A DNA stretch of 64,000 nt from contig NZ_CP106798.1 in assembly GCF_025642155.1 (NCBI RefSeq), positions 8,494,001 to 8,558,000 on the forward strand, in the 5' to 3' direction. The stretch is from Streptomyces sp. HUAS 15-9 (GTDB taxonomy: Bacteria; Actinomycetota; Actinomycetes; Streptomycetales; Streptomycetaceae). The position numbers and the translations under genes are program-made. Below are positions 12,199 to 22,001 of this stretch, in pieces (position 1 is the first letter of the stretch; every line of letters starts with the position of its first letter). The notes under the pieces were generated by a model, which was not told the DNA's origin, searched no databases, and saw nothing but the letters and a program-made list of their open reading frames with translations.

Positions 12199-13212
12199 AT
12201 GACACCGACCCGCCAAGGCTCCGTACGGCTCACGCAGTTCGCCCACGGCGGCGGCTGCGCCTGCAAGATCTCGCCCGGAGAACTGGAGGAGGTCGTCAGC
12301 GGCCTGGGCACACCGCTCGCCGGGGGCGACACCCCGCTGCTGGTCGGCCTCGCCACCGGCGACGACGCGGCCGTCGCCGCCCTTCCCGCGCACGCGGGTA
12401 CGGCGATCGTATGCACGGCCGACTTCTTCACGCCCGTTGTCGACGACCCGTACGACTGGGGACGCATCGCCGCCGCCAACGCCCTGTCCGACGTGTACGC
12501 GATGGGCGGCCGCCCCGTCCTCGCCGTCAACCTCCTGGCCTGGCCCCGCGACCGGCTGCCGTTCGAGCTGGCCCGCGAGGTGCTGCGCGGCGGACTGGAC
12601 GTGGCCACGGAGGCGGGCTGTCACGTAGGCGGCGGGCACAGCGTCGACGACCCCGAACCCAAGTACGGCATGGCCGTCACGGGACTGGCCGACCCGGCGA
12701 GGCTGCTGCGCAACGACGCAGGCCGGCCGGGCCTGCCCCTGTCGCTGACCAAACCTCTCGGACTGGGTGTCCTGAACAACCGGCACAAGGCCACGGGCGA
12801 GCGGTTCGAGCAGGCGATCACCACGATGACGGCCCTGAACCGGGACGCGTCAGCGGCCGCCCTCGCGGCGGGCGTCACCTGCGCCACCGACATCACCGGC
12901 TTCGGTCTCCTCGGCCATCTCCACAAGTTGGCCCGCGCGTCCGGCGTCACGGCCGTGGTCGACACCGCCGCCGTGCCCTACGTCGACGGCGCCAGGGAGG
13001 CGGTCAGGGACGGGTACGTCAGCGGCGGCACCCGGCGCAACCTGGAGTGGGTGGCACCCCACACCGACTTCGGTGACACGGACACCGACACCCGGCTACT
13101 GCTGGCCGACGCGCAGACCTCCGGCGGCCTGCTGATCGCCGGAGAGGTGCCCGGGGCAGCGGTGGTGGGGGAGTTGGTGGCGTCCGGGGCGCACTCGATC
13201 GTGCTCAGGTGA
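12199..13212 (+). CDS. selD: Selenide, water dikinase (selenophosphate synthetase)
   Basis: Makes selenophosphate from selenide and ATP, supplying SelA. At 337 residues it is the usual length. The catalytic pair is visible in HGGGCACKISP: Cys20 and Lys23, equivalent to C17/K20 of E. coli SelD. This form is therefore the cysteine, not the selenocysteine, version. Conserved ATP-binding segments follow, such as TADFFTPVVDDPYDWG and GGHSVDDPEPKYG. GGGAGAG lies 5 nt before ATG 12199. Only 34 nt separate it from the 5' end of the divergent tRNA-Sec gene, so their promoters must overlap or selD is read from the selAB transcript. Confidence 0.95.
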   Translation: MTPTRQGSVRLTQFAHGGGCACKISPGELEEVVSGLGTPLAGGDTPLLVGLATGDDAAVAALPAHAGTAIVCTADFFTPVVDDPYDWGRIAAANALSDVYAMGGRPVLAVNLLAWPRDRLPFELAREVLRGGLDVATEAGCHVGGGHSVDDPEPKYGMAVTGLADPARLLRNDAGRPGLPLSLTKPLGLGVLNNRHKATGERFEQAITTMTALNRDASAAALAAGVTCATDITGFGLLGHLHKLARASGVTAVVDTAAVPYVDGAREAVRDGYVSGGTRRNLEWVAPHTDFGDTDTDTRLLLADAQTSGGLLIAGEVPGAAVVGELVASGAHSIVLR

Positions 13213-13237
13213 GCCCCGCGCAGGGGAGACTGACCCC

Positions 13238-13546
13238 ATGGACTTCGTCTTTTCGGGCCCCGTGATCGAATGGCGTGGGCCGTCGCCGTACTACTTCGTT
13301 GCCGTGCCGGACGAGGAGTCCGCCGACATCCGCGAGGTGGCCGCGATGGCCACGTACGGCTGGGGGGTGATCCCGGTCCAGGCCCGGATCGGCGAAGTCG
13401 CTTTCCAGACCTCGCTCTTCCCCAAGGACGGCGGCTACCTGCTGCCGCTCAAGGTGGCTGTGCGCAAGCCGCACGGTCTTGTGGCAGGGGACGATGTGAC
13501 GGTGGAGATGACCGTACGTCTCCAAGGAACAGCTCCCCACGGGTGA
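13238..13546 (+). CDS. DUF1905 domain protein
   Basis: Small 102-residue protein matching DUF1905: hydrophobic strand starts such as FSGPVIEWRGPSPYYFVAVP, a GWGVIPVQARIG segment and the typical end KPHGLVAGDDVTVEMTV. The fold is a small beta barrel; the function is unknown. Homologues are sometimes fused to a YdeI/OmpD-associated module, which is absent here. A GGGGAG ribosome site precedes ATG 13238. It lies 25 nt after selD and may be co-transcribed, though no selenium link is known. Confidence 0.85.
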   Translation: MDFVFSGPVIEWRGPSPYYFVAVPDEESADIREVAAMATYGWGVIPVQARIGEVAFQTSLFPKDGGYLLPLKVAVRKPHGLVAGDDVTVEMTVRLQGTAPHG

Positions 13547-14044
13547 ACTGCGCGGTACCGATGCCGAGTTGTCCAACCGGCACCGCCGCACGTGTGAACC
13601 GCCGACTCAGGTTGGACGAGGCGGAGATGCCACCGGTCCTGGAAGAGGCAGCAGGCCCGCCTGCTCGGGCGAAAGGGCACCCTCTGATGCGGTGGATCTC
13701 GAACGCGTCGATGTCCCGTGCTCACGCCGAACGGTATGCACATGCGTGGCGAAAGCGGGGTTTAGAGCCGCAGATTCAATACACGGCCCGCCTCTGTTCT
13801 TGTATTTGCGTTTGGCTGTGAGTGCTGATCGGGTACGGTCCTCCAGGAGGTGGTGGCCCGTGATCCAGATCGTGGAGCTTGCCCGGCATGAGGGGCCGTA
13901 CGCCATGGGTACCGCGTGTGAATCGGCCGGGCCGCCGGCTGGGACCTGACGTACTACGAGGATGCCCCGCACCACTTCCTGGCCCGCGCGGCCCGCCACG
14001 GCGGTTGAGCCTGGATGGCGTCGGCCTGAGATACCTCACCCGAT
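13547..14044. other. 498-nt stretch without an intact gene
   Basis: No frame here has convincing coding character throughout. Short pieces look like remnants. One, near 13861-13920 on the plus strand, reads IQIVELARHEGPYAMGTA; another, near 13940-14006 in a different frame, reads WDLTYYEDAPHHFLARAARHGG and then stops. The two could be one small protein broken by a frameshift near 13930. An AT-richer patch lies around 13795-13830. With the broken stress protein that follows, the stretch looks like decaying DNA. Confidence 0.5.
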
Positions 14045-14847
14045 ATGCAGAGCGCGAGGGCGGTGGACTGGGCCGTGGACGAAGCCGCGCTACGGAATGC
14101 CGAGCTGCGCCTGGTGAACGCCTCGCTCTGGCAGGAGCACGCCCTTGTAGCGGTCCGGCCGTCCCGGGACGTGCTGGCCGCACGCGCGCAGGACCTGCTC
14201 GACACGATGACGGATCGGGCTCGGTCCCATCACAGCGGGATCACCACCAGCCAGGAGGAGGTGGAGGACGCGCCCAACGCGGTTCTGGTGTCCGCTTCTT
14301 CCGACGCCGACCTCGTGGTGCTCGGGTCGTACGGCTCCGGCGCGGGCTACACGGTCGGCTCCGTGGGCCAGGAGGTCGCGGCGGAGGCACACGGCCCGGT
14401 CGTGCTGGTACGCGGGAGCAAGCCGGACGAGGGCGGCCGTGTCGTCGTGGGCCTGGACATCCGGCCCCCGGCGAGGAACTGCTCGCCTTCGCCTTCGACT
14501 TCGCCGCACGGCGCTCCGTACCCGTCCATGTCCTGCACACCTGGGGCCTGACCGCGCTGCATCGCCCCATGCACCCGCACGGCGAGGGCAGCAAGGAGGC
14601 GGAGGCGGGCAAGGCGGCGCTGGGCGAGGCGGTGCGGCCCTGCCGCGAGCGCTTCCCCCAAGTGGAGGTACAGGAGGAGGCCACCGCCGGACGGGCGGCC
14701 GGCCGACTCGTCGAGGCCGCGGCCGACGCCGGGATCACGGTGGTGGGACGGCGCAGGGGCCGGCAACGGCTGGGCCATCTGGGGGCCGTCGCCCATGCGG
14801 TGCTCCACCACGCGGACTGCCCCGTCGCCGTCGTCCCGCACGCCTGA
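14045..14847 (+). pseudogene. Universal stress protein (two USP domains), frameshifted
   Basis: From 14045 the frame reads an almost complete first USP domain (SARAVDWAVDEAALRNAELRLVNA at its start, VLGSYGSGAGYTVGSVGQEVAAEAHGPVVLV at its end) and enters the second with RVVVGLDI. It then loses frame at a run of five C (14465-14469). The second domain continues in another frame from GEELLAFAFDFAARR to a normal end, DCPVAVVPHA. The ATP-binding N-terminal strand with its VDGS motif, about 15 residues, is also missing: a TGA lies just upstream of 14045. It is therefore probably a broken gene. A sequencing slip in the C run could explain the frameshift but not the missing start. It lies upstream of gnd. 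Confidence 0.75.
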
Positions 14848-15002
14848 CCGGCCGCGACCGGCCGGGTTCCGGCGACGAAGCCGACTGCCATGGGCATGCG
14901 GGCACCGGTGATCTGGCGTGTACTGGAAGCGCAGGAGCAGCGAAGGCGTGGACACCGTCCAGCAGGCCGAGCCAGGACGCCCCGATGCGCGGGAGGCAGA
15001 CC

Positions 15003-16034
15003 ATGACCAGTGACACCCCCATGCAACTCGGCATGGTCGGGCTCGGACGCATGGGGGCCAACCTGGTGCGCCGGCTCATGCGCGACGGACACACCTGTGT
15101 GGTGTACGACCTCAACGCCGATGCCGTCAGCGAGTTGGAGCAGGAGGGCGCCACCGCCGCGTCCTCCCTGAAGGACCTCGTCGGCAAGCTCGACCGGCCG
15201 CGGAACATCTGGCTGATGCTCCCCGCCGGCGTGGTGCAGGGCACGGCCGACGAACTGGCCGGCCTGCTTGCGCCCGAGGACATCGTGATCGACGGCGGCA
15301 ACTCCTACTACCGCGACGACATCACCCGCTCCCAGCAGCTCGCGCCACACGGTATCCACTACGTGGACTGCGGCACCTCCGGCGGCGTCTGGGGTCTGGA
15401 GCGCGGCTACTGCCTGATGGTCGGCGGAGACCGGGAGGCCGTCCAGCGCCTGGACCCCCTCCTGCGTACGATCGCCCCGGGCGCCGGCTGCGCGGAACCC
15501 ACTCCCGGCCGCACCACGAACACCGGCACCGCGCCCGACGGCTATCTGCACTGCGGGCCCAGCGGCGCCGGCCACTTCGTGAAGATGGTCCACAACGGCG
15601 TGGAGTACGGGATGATGGCCGCCATCGCCGAAGGCCTGAGCGTCATCAAGCACGCCGACGCGGGACTGCGCAAGCGGACGGTCGACGCGGAGACCGCCCC
15701 GCTGCGCGATCCTGACGCCTACTCCTACGAGATCGACGTCGCCGAGGTCGCCGAGGTGTGGCGGCGCGGTTCGGTGGTCGGTTCCTGGCTGGTCGACCTG
15801 GTCGCCGACGCGCTGGCCAGGTCGCCGGAGCTCGACGGCTTCGCCGGCCGGGTCTCCGATTCCGGGGAGGGCCGCTGGACCGTGCTGGCGGCGGTCGACG
15901 AGAGCGTGCCCGCACCGGTGATCACCACGGCCCTCTACCAGCGGTACGCCTCGCGCGGACTGGGCGAGTTCACCGACAAACTGCTGTCCGCGATGCGCGG
16001 TGAGTTCGGCGGGCACGTCGAGAAGGCGGGCTGA
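15003..16034 (+). CDS. gnd: 6-phosphogluconate dehydrogenase, decarboxylating (short GndA type)
   Basis: Oxidises and decarboxylates 6-phosphogluconate to ribulose-5-phosphate. At 343 residues it belongs to the short bacterial type, many of which prefer NAD, rather than the 470-residue form. Visible are the dinucleotide motif GLGRMG (13-18), the substrate segment CGTSGGVWGLERGYCLMVGG and the catalytic region GAGHFVKMVHNGVEYG with Lys194. GGGAGG precedes ATG 15003. The stop is followed after 3 nt by zwf, so the two form an operon for the oxidative pentose phosphate route. No lactonase gene is present between them. Confidence 0.93.
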   Translation: MTSDTPMQLGMVGLGRMGANLVRRLMRDGHTCVVYDLNADAVSELEQEGATAASSLKDLVGKLDRPRNIWLMLPAGVVQGTADELAGLLAPEDIVIDGGNSYYRDDITRSQQLAPHGIHYVDCGTSGGVWGLERGYCLMVGGDREAVQRLDPLLRTIAPGAGCAEPTPGRTTNTGTAPDGYLHCGPSGAGHFVKMVHNGVEYGMMAAIAEGLSVIKHADAGLRKRTVDAETAPLRDPDAYSYEIDVAEVAEVWRRGSVVGSWLVDLVADALARSPELDGFAGRVSDSGEGRWTVLAAVDESVPAPVITTALYQRYASRGLGEFTDKLLSAMRGEFGGHVEKAG

Positions 16035-16037
16035 ACC

Positions 16038-17507
16038 GTGGCGCAGCCGACCCCGACTTCGACCCGGTCCGCGTCCTCGGATCCGCGCCCGGACGACCAT
16101 GTGATCGTGCTCTTCGGCGCGACCGGCGACCTGGCCCGCCGCAAGCTGCTGCCCGGACTGTTCCATCTGGCCCACGCCGGACTCATGCCCGAACACTACC
16201 GGGTGGTGGGCTCCGCGCCCGGCGCCGACGCCCTCAGCGACGAGGAGTTCCGCACCCGTGCCCGCGAGGCGGTCGCCGAGTTCGGCCGGTCGAAACCGCA
16301 GGGCGAGGCGTGGGAGACGTTCGAAGCGTCGCTCAGCTTCGGTGCCGCGGACCCGGAGGATCCGCAGCCGCTGCTGGCCGCCGTCCAGAAGGCCGAGCAG
16401 GCACTCGGAGGCCGGCCGCGCCGCCTCTTCCATCTGGCCGTGCCGCCGGTCGCCTTCTCCTCCGTCGTCCAAATGCTCGGCGACACGGGACTCGCGCAGA
16501 ACGCGCGGGTGATCGTGGAGAAGCCCTTCGGCACCGACCTGCCGTCGGCCCGCGCCCTGAACGCCACCATCCACGCCGTCTTCGACGAGTCGAGGATCTT
16601 CCGCATCGACCACTTCCTGGGCAAGGAGTCGGTGGACAACATCCTGGCCCTGAGGTTCGCCAACGGCCTGTTCGAACCCATCTGGAACCGGGACCACATC
16701 AGCCATGTGCAGATCGACGTACCGGAGCAGATCAGCATCGAGGGCCGGGCCCGCTTCTTCGAAGGGACCGGCACCTTCCGGGACATGATCGTCACTCATC
16801 TCTTCCAGCTCATGGGCTTCCTGGCGATGGAACCCCCGACCACACTGGAGGCGCAGCCGCTGCGGGACGAGAAGGAGAAGGTGTTCCAGTCCCTGCGGCC
16901 GCTGGACCCCGCCCATGTCGTCCGCGGCCAGTACACGGGCTACCGCGACGAACCGGGAGTGGACCCGCACTCGGACACCGAGACCTTCGTGGCCTTGCGC
17001 GTCGAACTGGACAACTGGCGCTGGGCCGGCGTGCCCTTCTTCCTGCGGTCCGGCAAATCCCTCGCCCAGGGCAGACACGTGGTCACCCTGGGCTTCCGCG
17101 AGCCGGTGCTGCGCATGTTCCCGGTGGACGTCGACCAGTGCGCCGGCCCGCGCAGCAACGCACTGGTGATCGACTTCGACGATCCCGGAAGCATCACGGC
17201 CCGGTTCCTCACCAAGGAACCCGGACCCGCGATGCGGTTGGAGAACGCCGAGATGGTCTTCCGGTACGCGGGCTCGTACAACGAGGAGCACGCGCTGGAG
17301 GGCTACGAACGACTGATCCTGGACGCCATGCTGGGGGACCAGTCCCTGTTCACCCGTTCGGACGGCATCGAACGCCTGTGGGACGCGGCCACCCCCCTGC
17401 TGAAGGACCCGCCGCCCGTGGAGCCCTACGCGCCCGGCTCCTGGGGGCCCGACTGGATCCAGCAGCTCATCGCTCCCTACCGGTGGAGTCTCCCGGACCA
17501 CTACTGA
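16038..17507 (+). CDS. zwf: Glucose-6-phosphate dehydrogenase
   Basis: Oxidises glucose-6-phosphate to 6-phosphogluconolactone, giving NADPH. 489 residues, normal length. The cofactor motif is GATGDLA (27-33) and the substrate-binding signature RIDHFLGK is at 189-196; the EKPFG segment precedes it. It starts with GTG 3 nt after the gnd stop, so translation is coupled. The last codons and stop lie in an 18-nt tandem duplication. The first 20 residues are polar and Ser/Thr/Pro-rich, a short extension relative to many homologues. Confidence 0.95.
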   Translation: MAQPTPTSTRSASSDPRPDDHVIVLFGATGDLARRKLLPGLFHLAHAGLMPEHYRVVGSAPGADALSDEEFRTRAREAVAEFGRSKPQGEAWETFEASLSFGAADPEDPQPLLAAVQKAEQALGGRPRRLFHLAVPPVAFSSVVQMLGDTGLAQNARVIVEKPFGTDLPSARALNATIHAVFDESRIFRIDHFLGKESVDNILALRFANGLFEPIWNRDHISHVQIDVPEQISIEGRARFFEGTGTFRDMIVTHLFQLMGFLAMEPPTTLEAQPLRDEKEKVFQSLRPLDPAHVVRGQYTGYRDEPGVDPHSDTETFVALRVELDNWRWAGVPFFLRSGKSLAQGRHVVTLGFREPVLRMFPVDVDQCAGPRSNALVIDFDDPGSITARFLTKEPGPAMRLENAEMVFRYAGSYNEEHALEGYERLILDAMLGDQSLFTRSDGIERLWDAATPLLKDPPPVEPYAPGSWGPDWIQQLIAPYRWSLPDHY

Positions 17508-17530
17508 CCGACGGACCACCACTGACCGAC
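17495..17530 (+). repeat. 18-nt tandem duplication across the zwf stop
   Basis: Units 17495-17512 and 17513-17530, of the form GGACCACTACTGACCGAC, differ at one base. Each carries a TGA, the first being the zwf stop. The repeat adds nothing to the protein and looks like a small slippage duplication. Confidence 0.75.
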
Positions 17531-17648
17531 GGGTCGTCCGGGCGCGTTGCTCCGGATGCCGCCCGCGCCTCGACCGAGCGGGTTCCTTCCGGCGCGCCGG
17601 GTGACGACTGCCCGACGCAACCCGCCGGGCACTTCTAGCCTCGACGCC

Positions 17649-18392
17649 ATGCTGGGTCTTCCTGATCACGTACGTGCCTGTCTGTTCGACCTCGACGGGG
17701 TGCTCACCCAGACCGCGAAGGTGCATGCGGCCGCCTGGAAGGAGATGTTCGACGGCTATCTCCGCGAGCGGGCGGCACGTGAGGGGACCGCGTTCGTACC
17801 GTTCGACGCCGTCGGCGACTACGACGAGTACGTGGACGGGCGCCCCCGCGAGGACGGCGTGCGCACCTTCCTCGCCGCACGCGGAGTGCACCTGCCCGAA
17901 GGATCGCCGGACGACCCGCCGGAGGCGGAGACCGTGAACGGGCTGGGCACCCGCAAGAACAACCTGGTGCTGCGCCGGATTCGCGAGGACGGAGTGGAGC
18001 CGTACGAAGGCTCGGTCAGGTTCGTGCACGAGGTGCGGAAAGCCGGCCTGCGCAGCGCGGTGGTGTCGTCCAGCGCCAACTGCCGGGACATCCTGGTGGC
18101 GGCCGGCATCGAGGAGCTGTTCGACGAGCGGATCGACGGGATCGTGGCGCGCGAGCGCGCACTGCACGGGAAACCGGCTCCGGACACCTATCTGGAGGCG
18201 GCCCGTGTCCTGGGGGTGGAGCCGGCCGCGGCCGCCGTGTTCGAGGACGCCCTGGCCGGTGTGGAGGCGGGGCGAGCCGGACGGTTCGGCATGGTCGTGG
18301 GGGTCGACCGGATGGGCCAGGCGGAGCAGCTGAGGGCGCACGGCGCGGACGTCGTGGTAAGTGACCTGGCCGAACTCCTGGAGTCGCGGTGA
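17649..18392 (+). CDS. Beta-phosphoglucomutase-family HAD hydrolase
   Basis: HAD enzyme expected to convert beta-glucose-1-phosphate to glucose-6-phosphate. 247 residues from ATG 17649; in-frame upstream starts give an unlikely Arg/Pro-rich lead. Motif 1 FDLDGVL carries the nucleophile Asp14 and acid Asp16. The cap domain has the long insert typical of the mycobacterial-type enzyme. Motif 2 is VVSSSANC, the motif 3 lysine is in [13 protein letters not shown], and motif 4 is [11 protein letters not shown]. The stop overlaps the GH65 start by 4 nt (GTGA). This pairing of a beta-PGM and a GH65 phosphorylase is common, for example Rv3400-Rv3401. Confidence 0.9.
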   Translation: MLGLPDHVRACLFDLDGVLTQTAKVHAAAWKEMFDGYLRERAAREGTAFVPFDAVGDYDEYVDGRPREDGVRTFLAARGVHLPEGSPDDPPEAETVNGLGTRKNNLVLRRIREDGVEPYEGSVRFVHEVRKAGLRSAVVSSSANCRDILVAAGIEELFDERIDGIVARERALHGKPAPDTYLEAARVLGVEPAAAAVFEDALAGVEAGRAGRFGMVVGVDRMGQAEQLRAHGADVVVSDLAELLESR

Positions 18393-20788
18393 TCACCCAT
18401 CCCAGTTACACGGTCGAGCCGTGGTGCCTGCGCGAGACCGAGCTGAACCTGGATGTACTCGCCCAGAGCGAATCGGTCTTCGCCCTGTCCAACGGGCACG
18501 TCGGGTGGCGCGGGAACCTCGACGAGGGGGAACCTCACGGGCTGCCCGGCGCCTACCTCAACGGTGTGTACGAGCGGCATCCGCTGCCGTACGCGGAAGC
18601 GGGCTACGGCTATCCCGAGTCCGGCGAGACGGCGATCAACGTCACCGACGGCAAGGTCGTCCGGCTGCTGGTCGACGATCATCCGTGCGACCTGCGCTAC
18701 GGGCAACTCCTGGCGCACGAACGGGTCCTGGACTTCCGCTCCGGTGTGCTCAGCCGGACCGCGCGGTGGGCCACGCCCGGCGGGCGGACCGTCCGCATCA
18801 CCTCGCGGCGCCTGGTGTCCTTCACCCAACGGGCGGTGGCCGCGGTGATGTACGAGGTCGAGCCGGTCGACGGACCGGCCACGGTGGCCGTGCAGTCAGA
18901 ACTCGTGGCCAACGAACCGCTGCCGCACACCGAGGGTGACCCGCGGGTCGCCGCGGCGACCGAGTCCCCGCTGACGGCGGAGGAAAACTTTGCCCAGGAC
19001 ACCCGGCTGCGGCTCGTGCACCGCACCGAGCGCAGCGCACTGCGCGTGGGGGCGGCGGCCGACCATCTCATCGAGGGTCCGGACGGCACCCGCTGGACAG
19101 CTCAGTGTGAGCCGGACGTCAGCCGCCTGACGGTGACCGCGGACCTGGCGCCCGGACAGCGGCTGCGGCTGGTCAAGTTCGTCGCCTACGGATGGTCCGG
19201 GCAGCGCTCGCTGCCCGCGGTGCACGACCAGGTCGACGGGGCGGTGGCGGCCGCCGTCAGTGCCGGCTGGGAGGGGCTGGTCGCCCAACAGCGGGCCTAC
19301 CTCGACGAGTTCTGGGCCGGCGCGGACGTCGAGGTGGAGGGCGATGCGCAGATCCAGCAGGCCGTACGGTTCGCCCTGTTCCACGTACTCCAGGCGGCCG
19401 CCCGCGGGGAGGAACGGGCGATCCCCGCGAAGGGACTGACCGGAACCGGGTACGACGGCCACTCCTTCTGGGACACCGAGTCCTACGTGCTGCCCGTGCT
19501 CACGTACACCGCGCCACAGACCGTCGCCCCGGTACTGAGATGGCGGCACGGAACCCTGCCGGCTGCCCAGGAACGGGCGCGTCAACTGGGGCTGGCGGGG
19601 GCGACCTTCCCCTGGCGGACCATCAACGGCGCCGAGTGTTCCGCCTACTGGCCGGCCGGGACGGCCGCCTTCCACGTGAACGCCGACATCGCCATGGCCG
19701 CGGTCCGGTACGTCATGGTGAGCGGCGACGAGGAGTTCGAGCGCGGTGAGGGACTGGAACTCCTGGTGGAGACCGCCCGGTTGTGGCGCTCCCTCGGCCA
19801 CCACGACGCGGAGGGCGTCTTCCACATCGACGGGGTCACCGGACCCGACGAATACAGTGCCATCGCCCGGGACAACCTCTACACCAACCTGATGGCACGC
19901 CAGAACCTGCTGGCCGCGGCGGAAACGGCCACGCGCCACCCGGACCGGGCCGAGGAACTCGACGTCGACGACGAGGAGACGGCGGCCTGGCGGGACGCCG
20001 CGAGCCGCATGGCGATGCCGTACGACGAAGGCCTCGGCGTGCACGAGCAGTCGGCCGGCTTCACCCGCTTCCAGCACTGGGACTTCGACGAGACCCCGCC
20101 CGAGAACTACCCGCTGCTGCTCCACTATCCCTACTTCGACCTGTACCGCAAGCAGGTGGTCAAGCAGGCCGACGTGGTATTGGCGATGATGGAGTGCCCG
20201 AACGCCTTCACCGACCAGGAGAAGGCACGCAACTTCGCCTACTATGAGGCCCTCACCGTCCGCGACTCCTCCCTGTCGGCGTGCTGCCAGGCGGCGCTGG
20301 CCGCCGAGACCGGGCATCTGCGGCTGGCCTACGCCTACCTCAGCGAGGCGGCGCTGATGGACCTGGAGGACCTGGAGCACAACACCCGCGACGGGCTGCA
20401 CATCGCCTCGCTCGCCGGCACATGGATCGCGCTCGTCATCGGCTTCGGGGGCATGCGCCGGCACATCGGCGAGGAAGGACATCCGGACCGGCTGGGTTTC
20501 GCGCCGCGTCTGCCCGAAGCGCTGTCCCGGGTGGCGTTCACGGTGACGGTACGCGGGAGCCGGCTGAAGGTGGACATCGGCCCGGCCAACGCACGCTACG
20601 CCCTGGAGGAAGGCGACCCGCTGGAGGTACTGCACCACGGCGAGCCGATGACCCTGACCGCCGGTACACCACGGGACCGCCCGGTGCCTCCCGTACCCGC
20701 CCGCCCCGAGCCGCAGCAGCCCCGGGGCCGGCGTCCGGTCGGGCTGCCCGGCGGGGAGGAACCCGGGGGCGCGCCACCGGAGCAATGA
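18389..20788 (+). CDS. Glycoside hydrolase family 65 disaccharide phosphorylase
   Basis: Cleaves an alpha-glucoside (maltose, trehalose or kojibiose cannot be told apart by eye) with phosphate, giving beta-glucose-1-phosphate and glucose. 799 residues in the usual order: N-terminal beta-sandwich (about 1-260), linker and (alpha/alpha)6 barrel (about 320-690), then a small C-terminal sandwich. The catalytic acid is Glu488 in [19 protein letters not shown] and the KQADVVL phosphate-site-like segment agree with a phosphorylase. It starts with GTG overlapping the mutase stop. The C-terminal 45 residues are Pro/Arg-rich and look like an added disordered tail. The product is the substrate of the preceding mutase. 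Confidence 0.92.
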   Translation: MITHPSYTVEPWCLRETELNLDVLAQSESVFALSNGHVGWRGNLDEGEPHGLPGAYLNGVYERHPLPYAEAGYGYPESGETAINVTDGKVVRLLVDDHPCDLRYGQLLAHERVLDFRSGVLSRTARWATPGGRTVRITSRRLVSFTQRAVAAVMYEVEPVDGPATVAVQSELVANEPLPHTEGDPRVAAATESPLTAEENFAQDTRLRLVHRTERSALRVGAAADHLIEGPDGTRWTAQCEPDVSRLTVTADLAPGQRLRLVKFVAYGWSGQRSLPAVHDQVDGAVAAAVSAGWEGLVAQQRAYLDEFWAGADVEVEGDAQIQQAVRFALFHVLQAAARGEERAIPAKGLTGTGYDGHSFWDTESYVLPVLTYTAPQTVAPVLRWRHGTLPAAQERARQLGLAGATFPWRTINGAECSAYWPAGTAAFHVNADIAMAAVRYVMVSGDEEFERGEGLELLVETARLWRSLGHHDAEGVFHIDGVTGPDEYSAIARDNLYTNLMARQNLLAAAETATRHPDRAEELDVDDEETAAWRDAASRMAMPYDEGLGVHEQSAGFTRFQHWDFDETPPENYPLLLHYPYFDLYRKQVVKQADVVLAMMECPNAFTDQEKARNFAYYEALTVRDSSLSACCQAALAAETGHLRLAYAYLSEAALMDLEDLEHNTRDGLHIASLAGTWIALVIGFGGMRRHIGEEGHPDRLGFAPRLPEALSRVAFTVTVRGSRLKVDIGPANARYALEEGDPLEVLHHGEPMTLTAGTPRDRPVPPVPARPEPQQPRGRRPVGLPGGEEPGGAPPEQ

Positions 20789-20864
20789 GGAGGAAGCGGC
20801 CCGGGACCTGCGCACAGCGCAGCTGAGAGACTGCACCTTCCGTGCCGTACCGGGAAGAGATGCC

Positions 20865-21125
20865 GTGGTCGCCGACGACCGGCTGATCTCCAGGCTGCCG
20901 CTCGCCCCTGCCCGACAGCTGATCGGCGCGCAGTGCTCCGGCGCGCTGGTGCTCGCCCGGCTCGGGTTGCTGGACGGCATGCCCGCATGCGCGGACAAGA
21001 AGAGCCGGCCCCTTGTCGAAGCCCGCGACGTCCTCGACTGTGTGGCTCCGGTGGGTGAGCACCGGGAGACCGTCGAGCGCGCCCTGCGTGCCGCCCATGC
21101 GGGCGAGGTTGCACTGGGCCGGTGA
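20865..21125 (+). pseudogene. DJ-1/PfpI family remnant
   Basis: The 86-residue frame contains the nucleophile-elbow segment of DJ-1/PfpI proteins, IGAQCSGALVLARLGLLDG, with the conserved Cys followed by SGA. It then jumps to a C-terminal-like stretch, VAPVGEHRETVERALRA. The N-terminal domain and the usual middle, about 40 residues after the Cys loop, are missing, so this looks like a 5'-truncated, internally deleted copy. It lies between the GH65 gene and the end of the mce operon. A real small protein starting at GTG 20865 cannot be excluded. Confidence 0.45.
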
Positions 21126-21133
21126 CGCGCACG

Positions 21134-21931
21134 TCAGAGTGCGTCGACCGCGCTCACCTTCCAGCCGTCGGACGTGTGGGTCAGCGTCATCCGGACCCGG
21201 TTCAGGTCCAGGCGGGGGCCCGAGACCTGGGTGCTGGTGGTCAGTTGATTGACGAAGAGGAGGACCACCGCTCGGTCCGCCGATGCCGAGATCACTGAGG
21301 CTGCGGGAGGGCCGGAGGTCGGTGTCGCCACCGTTGCCTTCACGATCCCGTGGTACTTCCTGGCCGTCGGGCCGACCACCGTCGTCGTGGTCTTGCGGTA
21401 CTCGTCGCGGAAGTGCCCGGTGAGCCGGGTGCCTGCCGCGGTGAAGTCGCGGGACAGATGCCGGTAGTCGTACGACAGCACGACGGGTGCCGCCTGTTGC
21501 GCGGCCGCGAGTGCCTGCCCTCGTGCCTGCTCGGCAGCCTCCCCCTGCCGGTACCGCCGGCCGAGTACGGCCGCCGCGACCAGGCCCGCCACGAGCAGGA
21601 CGCACAGGACCGCGGTGAGCAGCCGCCGCCGAGTGGCTCGCGGCGGCGTTATGGGGCCGGGCTCGCCTTCCTCCTGCTGGGCGTCCTCCTCCTCGAAGGA
21701 CTCCGGCGAGGGCTCAGGCGGGTCGTCCCAGCCGTGCTTCGGGGGCTCGACGAGCACGGTGCGTCCGGCGTCGCGCGTTTCGAGCCGCCTCGGGACGGCC
21801 TCATCGGTGGCTGTCAGCCCCGGTTCGCTGTTTCCGCGCTCCGCGCGCTTGGCCGCCGCGCGGGCGGCAGCGGTGATGGTGCGCCGGGTGCCGGAACCGG
21901 AGCCGCGGCCTCGGGTGGTCGTCTTCGCCAC
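21134..21931 (-). CDS. Mce-associated membrane protein (Mas), long form
   Basis: Accessory protein of the Mce importer. 265 residues: a long charged, low-complexity cytoplasmic N-terminus (about 1-105) with Arg/Gly, Glu/Pro and Glu/Asp runs, one membrane helix (RRLLTAVLCVLLVAGLVAAAVL, about 100-122), then an extracytoplasmic domain of the Mas/NTF2-like type with SYDYRHLSRDFTAA. The start is taken as GTG 21931 because AGGAG lies 7 nt upstream; that AGGAG is itself inside the frame opened by ATG 21946. It is the last gene of the mce operon, 70 nt after the other Mas gene. Confidence 0.82.
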   Translation of the reverse strand: MAKTTTRGRGSGSGTRRTITAAARAAAKRAERGNSEPGLTATDEAVPRRLETRDAGRTVLVEPPKHGWDDPPEPSPESFEEEDAQQEEGEPGPITPPRATRRRLLTAVLCVLLVAGLVAAAVLGRRYRQGEAAEQARGQALAAAQQAAPVVLSYDYRHLSRDFTAAGTRLTGHFRDEYRKTTTTVVGPTARKYHGIVKATVATPTSGPPAASVISASADRAVVLLFVNQLTTSTQVSGPRLDLNRVRMTLTHTSDGWKVSAVDAL

Positions 21932-22001
21932 GGTCTTACTCCTCATGTCTTGCAGGGCGGAGAGGGCAGGGAGGGTGGTGGGTGGAGGACGGTGGGTGGG
22001 G

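Noticed and set aside
14241..18341. A minus-strand open frame of about 1366 codons
   Set aside because: It lies opposite gnd, zwf and the mutase, all of which show clear enzyme motifs; the antisense product is low complexity.
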